Shown here: positions 14,101-22,706 of the stretch, piece after piece
Layout of the letters: each line of letters begins with the position of its first letter
Numbering within the stretch: position 1 is the first letter of the stretch
Assembly: GCA_006937955.1 (NCBI GenBank)
Contig: SSNP01000025.1
Coordinates: 3,111,508-3,175,507, forward strand
Length of the DNA: 64,000 nucleotides
Direction of reading: 5' to 3'
From: Pachypanchax playfairii
Lineage: Eukaryota > Chordata > Actinopteri > Cyprinodontiformes > Aplocheilidae
The notes under the pieces: generated by a model
Database searches by the model: none
The model's input: the letters and a program-made list of their open reading frames with translations, nothing else
What the model was told of the DNA's origin: nothing
Translations under genes and position numbers: made by a program

Positions 14101-17100
14101 TGGTGGAGCAGGTTGCCGTGACGATGAAGGAAACCGTCGCTGTGGAGGTCTGAACTGTAATGGTGCTGTAGCAGCAGCTGATACTGCACTGGAAAGAGCC
14201 AAACATGCAGAGAAGGAGCTGAACAAGGCGATGGGGGAAATGCAAGGACTGTTCAATAAGGTATGGAAATGTAAAAGATCTAGAGATGACGTATGTATGA
14301 AGGCACCATTTAAACTGGACACTATTCATGTTTTGGAGTAACTAATGCTCCTTCAGGGATTCCTTTTCAGGAAAGAACTCTTTCATCAGTGAGAAATGTC
14401 TCCACTCATTTGTTGTTAGTAAGATTTTGAATATTACTCTGACTTCAGACCTCAGAGCTTTTATCTAATGCAAGCAAGATCAAATCCACATTGTGAGTTT
14501 GCAGAAGGACTCTCGCTGTGCAACTAAAGTCAGAAACTAAGAACATTGTTAAAATGTCCATAGAGTGCAATGAGTTTCAAAGTTATGTTTCTTTTTATAT
14601 GAATGGCAAATAGCCTGTATTTACACTACAAGTTACATTCACACACACTGATATGCAAATCAGGGGGCTACATGGGGTTAAGTGTCTTGCCCAAGGACAC
14701 TTAGACATGTGGAGGAGAGAAGCTGGGATCGACCCACCCACTTTCAGATTGGACGGTGACTGAGGTTGACCCTGCAGCACCAGTTCTACTTAAAGGAGCA
14801 ACAAGCGATTTTTCACCGCTAGGTGTGCTGTTGAGTACAGGATTGAGACCAAAACAAAAGTTCCTAGTTGTTAGTGTTCAGAAAAACTGCTACTCTGAGG
14901 AAGACTACTGAAACTTCCTCCTCCTCAAAATCCGACATTACTGGAGAAGAAAAGCCAGCTCCGAGTCAAATCGTAAATTCTCTCGTTCTCTCAGTGCTCT
15001 CCATCTTGGAAAAGCAAGACCAATGTTTATCCTGGTTTTGTTCCTTGCTTTACCCGGTTTGTTTGTCATTGGCCGTGGCTTCTTGGGTGATGAAATGTGT
15101 TCCCGGTCATCTTCAGGTGAACGCTTTGCTCCGCCTTCCGCCATTTCACTTCAACAATGTGTGTCGGCTGTACTGAGCGAAGGGAGGGCCTTCGCTCAGT
15201 ACATGAAGGAGGCGGAGTTTCACATGCACGAACATGCACGCGGAAGGAGACCACCTTTGTAAACAAGAGGCTCGATATCAACACAGAGAGATGGTGTGTG
15301 ACCTCATGCTATGTTCCAGATGGAATTACACATCTAGAGCTTCACATTGCATATTTTGAATTCTTTCAAAATGGAAATTATGAATTTTCGCTTATTGCTC
15401 CTTTAACAATACTAGGCAGCTCACATTCCACTCACTGGCTTAATTTTATTTAGTATAAAAAAATCAATAAATTGAGTCAGTTAATCTTTTTTTAAGTTTA
15501 TTTTCCACAACAAAGAAACTTTTTTTGTTAGGAACAAACATGCTTTGGACACGGAGGTAGTATTTTTGACAACTATTTTTTTTTATTAATTTAACAAATT
15601 ACCACTGCAGCAATTTGTTGGCCAAGAAAAACATCAGTGTGGAAACAATAATGTAGATTTTATTTTACTTAAAAAAGGCATGCTAAGAAAAGAAATGCAG
15701 GAATAGGAAAATACTTCTATTACAAATTATCACTCTTTGCTCACTACTTTTGGAATTGAAATAAATGATGTAACACAGTGGCAAGCCTGCCTGTTTTTTC
15801 TAATGTGCTGTTGGGATACAATGAAAAATCTGCAGTTATATTCAGACCAATAGTAATAGTTCTTCAGTTTGTGCCACATTTTGTGGCTTCACAGAATGCC
15901 AGTCATCAGTCTGTCATGTATTTTATAACCTTTATTAACATCTTACATTTCTGCAGGTGGCAGAAGCTAAAGCCCAGGCAGAAGAGGCTAAGGGTAAAGC
16001 TCAAGCTGCTCTGGATAAAGCGACCTCCACAAAGAACAAAGTGGAACGCTCCAACAACAACCTGAGGGACCTCATCAAGCAGATCAGGGAGTTCCTCATG
16101 CGTGAGTATTTATTCAACTCCATGAATGAAGCCATTGCATATTTGTCCAGCCTCCTGTACCAACCCTGACACTTTCTTATAATTAACAGAGGAAGGAGCA
16201 GACCCAAACAGTATTGAGGCAGTGGCAAACCATGTGCTACAGCTCTCCATCCCAGCTTCACCCCTTCAGATCAGACATCTTGCTGATGAAATCAAAAATC
16301 GGGTTCGCAGCCTTTCAAATGTAGATGCCATCCTGCAGCAGACACAGGATGATGTTCGCAAGGCAGAGCAGCTGCTGTTGGATGCCAAAAGGGCAAGGTG
16401 ATCATAACAGGGTTAGGTTTAACATAAGTGCATATATATTCTACTCTATGTCAATAACATGTTGTTGTTTTTAAGGCATCGCGCTGAGGGAGTGAAGACT
16501 ACAGCAGAGACAGTGAAACAGGCCTTGGTGGATGCTAAAACCGCCCAGACGTCAGCAGAGAAAGCTATAGCAAAAGCCAAAGCTGACATTGGGGAGACTG
16601 AAAATCGACTAGCACAGGTTAAAATGAGTCATTTTATCAAAAACACTTGCATTTTGAAAATGATTGCAGCAACACATCTAAAAAAAAGTTGGAACAGGAG
16701 CAACTGTAAGAACATTTGGCAACAAATAATGTTTGTACATGACTGAGTATAAAGCCTCTCACCCAGATGGGCTGGTGTCCCCGCTGGACAAAGCTTATTT
16801 AAAATGGTCTGAAGTAAAGTGGAAACTGTTTTATGATCAGATTTGGTTTAATTCTGTCTGGAAACCATGTATGCTGTATCCTGCAGACTAAAGAGGAGAG
16901 GAACCACTCAGCTTCTTATCAACAAACAGTTCAAAAGCTGCATCTCTGATGGTCTGGGGTGACATTAGTGTCCGTGGAGAGGGCAGCTTACACATCTGGA
17001 AAGAATCTATCAATGCACATGCTCACATGCTGAACTGACCTTTCTGCAGTCCAGACCTTTCACTGATAGAAAAGATTTGATGCACCATGAAACAAAAAAA

Positions 17101-19347
17101 TCTGGCCAGGACTGTTGAATCCTTCATCAGACAACATTCCTATCCTAAAGCTCCAGCAACTCGCTGCTATCAAATTCAGACTGATCTAATATTTTCTAGA
17201 AAATGTTAAAATAAAATATCCATATAAACATCTGATATTTTGTTAAAATTCTATTAGGAATAAAATATGGATTTATAAGATTTGTAAATCATTGCATTCT
17301 GTTTTAGCTACACTTTACAGAGTTTCCCAAATTTTTTAAATTGGGGCAGTATTTCATGTGGAAATATTGATAATTTATTCATGTGGCCATAAATTAGAAT
17401 AATACAGTGGTCGACGGTTATATGCACAACGCTTATATGCACAAAACTGCTGGGCACATTCCTGCGACATAGAGAATCCATACTCTTATATGCACAGCTC
17501 CGACAGGTATAAGCACAAAACATTTGGAGTATCATACATGCATCTCACTAAATCTCACTATTTCTCACTAGTTCCTTGACTGTACACCTCCACTGGTGTT
17601 CCCACACACACCGTCGCTGTTTGATGAGTGGAACTAGACTGCTCTGGCATTTACGCACGCATGTCTGGCGCATCTGCCTGAAGCTGTCAGACGGTCACCA
17701 AAAAATAATCACTGACTTCTTCAGTGTGAAATAGTGTCAAATGTAACATTTGTTCTAGTTTTTAGTGCCCGATCATGACTTCTTGATATCCAATATAGAA
17801 AACCGTTCTGTTCTGTTTCTAGCTGTAACTTAATCTGTGCCGTCACTGTTGCGTCTATGCGCGCGAGCATATCTGTTTACTCATCCGTTTACTTAGTGTC
17901 ATAGTGTATCCTCTCTACGAGTATATAACTCCCTCTGTTTGAGCGTTTTATTCTCCTAATACATTGTAATTGTGTTATTACATCATTTCTGATTATCTGT
18001 TATCACTACTGAACACTGCTACCCATGTTTACAGTCCAAATGACCACCGACAGATAATTGCACACAACGCTTATATGCACAAAACTACTGGGCACCGAGG
18101 TACTGCATATAACCGTCATCCACTGTACTAATATAAAGGCCAATTTTTGACATATTTTGCCACCACATGCTGGAACACTGTGCAGTCATAAATCAACAGC
18201 GACAGCTTTAAACTGCTCAACATGTGCAAATGCAAAATGCAAAAACCCTGAAATGAAACCCTGAAAAATTTAGTACAAACAAACTATTTATGAAATGTAA
18301 GTAAGATCATTTTATCTGTTGATGTAATCTCTGCAGATTGAGTCAGAAACATCCAATGGTGAGAAGGACCTAGATAATGCCATGGCCCGTCTTGGCACTC
18401 TAGAACAAGAGATCAATGTTCTGAAGACCAAACATGCCAACAACAGCATGGCAACAGCTCGAGCTGAAGAGACAGCTACCATGGCACGAGACAAGGCAAA
18501 TGAAGCCAAGCAGGTATGTGACTGTGTGCACATGCTTGGCATCATTAAATACAGACATGGTTATTTACTAAAAAAACCTTATTTCTGTTTTTACATGTTC
18601 AGATTTTAGATGGCCAGCTGACAGATAAATACAATGAGGTGCAGCAACGAGCTGACAGCAAAGCCAAGGCCGTGCAGGATGCCAAGAAAAGGGCAGAGAG
18701 TCTCAGAGAAGAAGCGAAAGAGCTACTGAAGGATGCTCAAAACAAGCTACAGAAACTAGCAGGTACAGTGTTTGTATTTAAGAAATGGGTCCTTAATTTA
18801 AATATGCAATATTTAAAAGTTTAATGTGAAAATGTTAAACACTTCACACTGATTTATATGGAAATTAATTAAAACAAAACAAGTAGAATTCTTATTTGGG
18901 TCAGTAGATAAATGTAGGCTTATGCTACATTTTGAAGAGCAAAATCACTCATGTGGCACCTTTAATTAAAGCTTGTTCAATTAAAAGAACATATTTGAAT
19001 ATCATAAGAACGGTAGGTGACTGACAGTCTGACTGCAACATGGTAGGAAGAAAAAACGTTCAAAGAACAAAAGCAGAGAATAAATGAAATAATGAAAACA
19101 ATAAAGAAGAAGATATGCTGTTATGTTTGCTCAGTCTGCTTAAAAGACACTTTCAACATTGAGTGTTTTCTGTGCTGAATTACCATTGTTGAAAATCCTG
19201 GTTGATGCAGACCTGGAGAAAAACTATGAGGAGAACCAGAGGAAGCTGGAGGGGAAAGCCCGGCAGCTGGACGGCTTGGAAGACAAGATGAGAAGCATCC
19301 TCAGAGACATCAACAAACAGATCCAGATCTATAACACATATCAGTAA
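400..19347 (+). CDS. lamb2: Laminin subunit beta-2, 3' part (28 exons; N-terminus outside window)
   Basis: Secreted subunit of laminin heterotrimers in basement membranes. Exons: 400-602, 688-808, 989-1177, 1607-1786, 1905-2017, 3165-3244, 5061-5196, 5306-5464, 6768-6895, 6998-7130, 7233-7425, 7891-8034, 8417-8648, 8794-8963, 10801-11025, 11111-11328, 11899-11995, 12227-12408, 12515-12705, 12808-12992, 13314-13555, 14057-14260, 15957-16101, 16190-16397, 16476-16617, 18337-18513, 18603-18762, 19211-19347. All have GT-AG borders and compatible phases, giving 1563 residues; human LAMB2 has about 1798, so roughly 235 N-terminal residues are missing. Order seen: end of the LN domain, cysteine-rich LE modules, a globular LF/IV domain (exons 7-11), more LE modules (exons 11-18), then a coiled coil interrupted by the beta-knot. 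Phrases such as QEGADPNSIE, LSIPAS and the C-terminal IYNT point to beta-2 rather than beta-1, as does adjacent usp19. Oddity: the usual penultimate cysteine is tyrosine (NTYQ). Confidence 0.95.
4095..4235. repeat. Teleost-type interspersed repeat fragment
   Basis: The stretch containing 'ttccacctgtagtccctggg' resembles a repeat end I have seen in many fish genomes. It is recognised from memory only and unclassified. It lies in lamb2 intron 6 (3245-5060), which otherwise shows no coding signal. Confidence 0.4.
5061..7425 (+). other. lamb2: lamb2 segment: globular LF (domain IV) region
   Basis: Exons 7-11 encode the cysteine-poor globular domain unique to beta chains, beginning near VESGYFFMALDHFLYEAE and ending near MSAVINDGAL, where the next LE module (SCNCDPQGS) starts across the exon 11/12 junction. 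This matches the position of the LF domain between the two LE rods of beta-1 and beta-2 chains. Exon phases are consistent throughout. Confidence 0.88.
13085..13180 (+). repeat. LINE-type 3' tail fragment
   Basis: The phrase 'gtgctttgagatggctttt' followed by a 'gctgtaaataaatt' end resembles the 3' end of a common teleost retrotransposon family (normally TATAAATAAA plus short tandem repeats). It lies in lamb2 intron 20 (12993-13313). Family assignment is from memory. Confidence 0.5.
14057..14260 (+). other. lamb2: lamb2 beta-knot (L-beta) exon interrupting the coiled coil
   Basis: This 204-bp exon begins VCGAPGDGPCGERPCGGAGC and carries six cysteines within about 35 residues, followed by helical heptads (AVAAADTALERAKHAEKEL). 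That is the disulfide-bonded insert found only in laminin beta chains, between the two halves of the coiled coil. The preceding exons 18-21 and following exons 23-28 are alanine-, glutamate- and lysine-rich coiled coil. Confidence 0.9.
14600..14782 (+). repeat. Teleost interspersed repeat ('cttgcccaaggacac' family)
   Basis: Contains the hallmark 'gtgtcttgcccaaggacac' followed by 'gggatcgacccaccca', a very common fish repeat whose class I cannot state with certainty. It lies in lamb2 intron 22 directly beside the TTAA-flanked element at 14794. Confidence 0.6.
14794..15402. mobile_element. Nonautonomous DNA transposon (MITE) with TTAA target site
   Basis: The left end reads AGGAGCAACAAGCGA and the right end is its near-perfect reverse complement (TCGCTTATTGCTCCT). 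Both ends are flanked by TTAA (14790-14793 and 15403-15406), the duplication expected of piggyBac-type insertion. It is about 609 bp and has no intact transposase; open frames inside it are incidental. It occupies much of the 1.7-kb lamb2 intron 22. Confidence 0.75.
16640..17350 (+). mobile_element. Decayed Tc1/mariner-like DNA transposon remnant
   Basis: The left part has 'aaaaaaaagttggaacagg', the middle has 'gatggtctggggtgacatta' and 'gggcagcttacacatctgga', and the right part has 'aaatcattgcattctgtttt' followed by 'aaattggggcagt'. These correspond in order to a well-known teleost transposon family. The reading frame is full of stops and is shortened relative to intact copies as I remember them. 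It lies in lamb2 intron 25 (16618-18336). Confidence 0.65.
17405..18125. mobile_element. MITE with TA target duplication, pogo/Tc1-mariner-like
   Basis: Left end CAGTGGTCGACGGTTATATG; the right end is the inverted form (CATATAACCGTCATCCACTG). Both are flanked by TA (17403-17404 and 18126-18127). The subterminal motif 'acgcttatatgcacaaaact' occurs near both ends in direct orientation. About 721 bp, no transposase. With the element before it, it makes up most of lamb2 intron 25. Confidence 0.8.
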
Positions 19348-20760
19348 CTCACATCATCAGGTCCAGAAAGAAGACATCCATCACTGTGTTCTCCTGTTTC
19401 CCCCCTTTAGATACAGACACAGGAAATCAAACTGAAAAAGAAAAGGCATCACTCTGTTAGCCAGTGTGCATGTGATGCATCCAAACTGTGTTTTTGTGTT
19501 TAAATGTTTGCTATTACGTTGTGAAATATAAAACATAACTACAACTGAACATGTAAAAGTTCTTGTTGAGCACATTTACTGTAGGCTTTGTTTATGCACA
19601 TTATTTTTATTCTATAAGCAAGGTTGAATGTATATGTTTAAGTTTTTAATATCAAAAAATGAAAAAAACAATAATGCAAGTACATGTGAGAAAATATTGT
19701 TCTGAAACAATCTGTTGGTTGATTTTAAAACTGTATGTTTTTTATTCTTGTAGCTATGATTATATTGTATGTATACGAGGACACAAGAAGCTGCCCTTAT
19801 TTGTGAGGATCATTTATTGCTTTTTATGTAGGATGACTCAGCATGTTGCTGCAAATGACCTTGTAATAAGTGGGTTGTAATCTGAAGCATGCTTTTAGAG
19901 TTTGTCACACTCTATTTGCAGCACAAAATACTGCATTTTCTCTGTAATTTAATTGAGGATAATCCAAAAATACCAAAGAAATATGAACATCTTACACAAC
20001 ACACGCATTCACAGATAAATATGATTACAATATTCACCAATGACAGTAAACATTGCCTTTTTAACTGTAAAAAAACATAATTCTCTACTCCATTCATTTA
20101 TAATTTAAAAATTACATTTATAAATACAAAACCATGTCTGTGACATACAGATTATAATTGTTTCTCAGTCACTGTATAGTGGGATTGAAGATGGCAGATC
20201 TGTGGTACATTGTTACAGCAAAAAAAATTGATCAGTTATAGTTGTGTTGTAAACTACCAGTATTGTTGACAGATTTACTTTGCACATGATAGTCAGTCAT
20301 TATCTTTAACTGCTTTTCCTGTTCAGGGTGGCAGGGGAGCTGGTGCCTGTCTCCAACACTCATTGGGCAAAAGGCGGGGTTACACCTGGACAGGTTGCCA
20401 GGCCATCACAGGGACTTGTATAGACAGACAACCACTCATACACAAATTTAGATTTGCCATTGAACCTCTTGCATATGTTTGGTCTCTGGGAGGAAGCTGG
20501 AGAAAATCCCCACATGCAAACTACATGCAGAAAGGTTTTGAACTGGCTGGTTTCAAACCCAGGACCTTCTCGCTGCAAGGCAACAGTGCTACCAACTGCA
20601 CCACCGTGCAGCCCGTACATGATAGTTTGTGTTTTTAATTTACAGTAAACCAAAATTTCAGAGGAAAATAAGAGATGGTCACCAAAGCACAAATACCAAT
20701 GGAAATCTGATAATTTTACAGTTTATTGTTTGTGAATAAAGATAAAATTTATAAACTGTA
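19348..20760 (+). other. lamb2: lamb2 3' UTR candidate with poly(A) signal
   Basis: Sequence after the lamb2 stop. The best polyadenylation signal seen is AATAAA at 20735-20740, followed by GT-rich sequence (20760-20775). If that site is used the 3' UTR is about 1.4 kb and includes a minus-strand interspersed repeat (20290-20614). Usage cannot be judged from sequence. Confidence 0.5.
20290..20614 (-). repeat. tRNA-like teleost repeat, near full-length copy, inverted
   Basis: Read on the minus strand it starts with GGGCTGCACGGTGGTGCAG, continues 'ttgccttgcagcgagaaggt', 'gtttgcatgt', a 'tctgggaggaagc' equivalent and ends with the 'ccccgcctttt' and 'tgaacagg' type tail. Other copies or fragments are at 38391-38668, 43072-43145, 63288-63605, 57450-57700, 27872-27972, 62450-62545 and 6388-6415. 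Confidence 0.75.
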
Positions 20761-21149
20761 TTTGTTTGTGTTGACGCTTTTTTATTTACTCTGATCTTCC
20801 TTTTATGTAGGTTTCAAGTGTCAAATTCCCCTCAGGTCTGCAAGGATGTTCTATTACACTTGTTTCGAACAAGGGAGCTTGGTTGTTGGTGGTGGACAGT
20901 TGGTGTACATAACAACCTTACTGAGTCTGCAATTGCTGTAAGAGGTGTTTGTCACCTAAACCAGTTGTTGTGATAATGACAGAGCAGGCAGCAGAAGAAA
21001 ATGACAAGAAACAGATTTTCATCTTTATTTATTTATATACTATTAAATGAAATATGAATACTTAATTGTTGCAAGTTCTAAAATATCTGCCCTACAAGAA
21101 ATACTTACCGTATCTATTAAAACAATTATAGAGAAAAATTGCCACTGAG

Positions 21150-21514
21150 GGAGTTTCGGTCACGTGAGACTGCTTGTCAGGAAGTAGCTGAGACACGCAC
21201 TCAGTGAAGGACTGGCCGGGCTGCAGTGTATTTGTTTCCACAAATTAGACTCACCCCGTAGAGGCCGAATGACACTTAAAGACTAGACTAGCTGTCGCGT
21301 TATGCATTCTATTTTCGGTATCAGAAATATGTTGTAAGGTGTACAGAAATGGGTCCTGGTTGAATGTAGAATATTCTAGAAACACCGTGGACTACGGGAG
21401 TTTCGAATTCGAGCAGCTCGTCGAGGCCGTAAAGGAGCGCAGTAGCAGCCGGGGAGAGGCAGAAGTCGCCTGCTATTGTGTGTTCAGTCGGAATTATCAC
21501 CGCATTAAAGCTGT
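21150..21514 (+). promoter_or_regulatory. usp19: usp19 promoter and probable noncoding first exon
   Basis: Less AT-rich than its surroundings, with a TCACGTGA palindrome at 21160-21167. A strong splice donor (ctgt|gtaagt) follows 21514, and the next acceptor that fits is at 22541 before the usp19 coding exon. No long open frame is present, so this is most simply a 5' UTR exon. The transcription start is not defined; a second TCACGTGA lies at 21952-21959 in the presumed first intron. Confidence 0.5.
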
Positions 21515-22541
21515 GTAAGTCTCCTGTTCTCATACCAGAATAAACTTAACATTTAAATCGAAAACACGAATTAATTACCATGTCATGTCACTCTGTGTTT
21601 ACTTAAATCGAGTAGCCATTTCAAGCCGTTTCATTTTGGCTGTTGTTAGCATGTTGCTAATGACGTTACATGATCGAATGTTGGAGCGCTTGTTTTCACG
21701 ACCTTTCCTGCACGAGGCTGAAGTTAGCTTCCGTTTAACAATCCTAACTGCGGGTAGTAACTCCTTGCTATTATATGCAGGGGTCTATCGTGGTAAGTTG
21801 CGCGTCAAACAAACCTTAACGGTTACTTTTAACGTCGGAGGTTAAAGTCCAGTGCACTGATAAAAGTTATTTCGAAATGCTAAGGCTAGTTGCTAATTAT
21901 AGTAAATGGGGACTGACAAAGCCTTATGTGTATGTGCAGTACTAGTGACCGTCACGTGATAGAGTTAAACCGTGTGCTATGTAACAAACGACACTTTTCA
22001 GGCGGTTAGCAACTATAAAGAAAAAAACCTTCAAAAACCTGCATTTCAGCCAAATAGACGGCGACCATGTTTCATTTGTGGACACCAAAACAAAGCGCTT
22101 ATTTTGATGTTGCACTCTCTCATTTTATTGTTTATTTGTAATTGTTTGGGATTTGGGATCCCCTTTTCATTGTTGACATTTGAAACCATCTCAAGTTTCT
22201 TAAAGTACTCTCCTGCTTGTGTGCACAGAGTGGTACACTGTTTTTTTTAAGTCTTTGGTGTGTAGCCTAAAACCAAGTTCCTCCACCCAACCTTGGTCAG
22301 CTTCAAAGAAAAATGTTAGCAATGACTCTGTATATTAAAATTAAAAATCTGTTTTATATGGATGTATACATGTGAACATTTCTTAGCCTATGTCCATAGA
22401 TCATCAAGGATGCACAGCCAGTTGAAATGTGCTGCCTATAGTAACTGGTATATCCTCCATGTGAAGGCAGAAAGCTACAATCTTTGCACCTCGATGAAGC
22501 CTCCAGCTGATTATTTAAGAACACTCTTCCTTCTGTTGTAG
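21515..22541 (+). other. usp19: Presumed usp19 intron 1
   Basis: Lies between the donor at 21515 and the acceptor ending at 22541 (ttctgttgtag). No coding signal. Contains the second TCACGTGA box at 21952-21959. Confidence 0.5.
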
Positions 22542-22706
22542 GTTCCCGTTCCTTGTTAACCATCCTGATTCTGTTCTGGAAGAGTTCGGACCAGTATCAT
22601 CGCCAAGATAGCTGGGCCAGGCAGGAAGAGGCACACCTCAGATCCAGACACCAGCAGTGGTAGTGATTCCGGTGACGGGCGGCCTGTTAGTGCCAAGTGC
22701 CTGAAG

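Noticed and set aside
14047..14329. Long minus-strand frames
   Set aside because: They are antisense shadows of the lamb2 beta-knot exon.
14868..15453. Several overlapping frames on both strands
   Set aside because: They lie within the TTAA-flanked MITE and have no transposase or other domain.
400..19347. Assignment to lamb1 rather than lamb2
   Set aside because: The C-terminus, the QEGADPNSIE and LSIPAS stretches and adjacency to usp19 fit beta-2.
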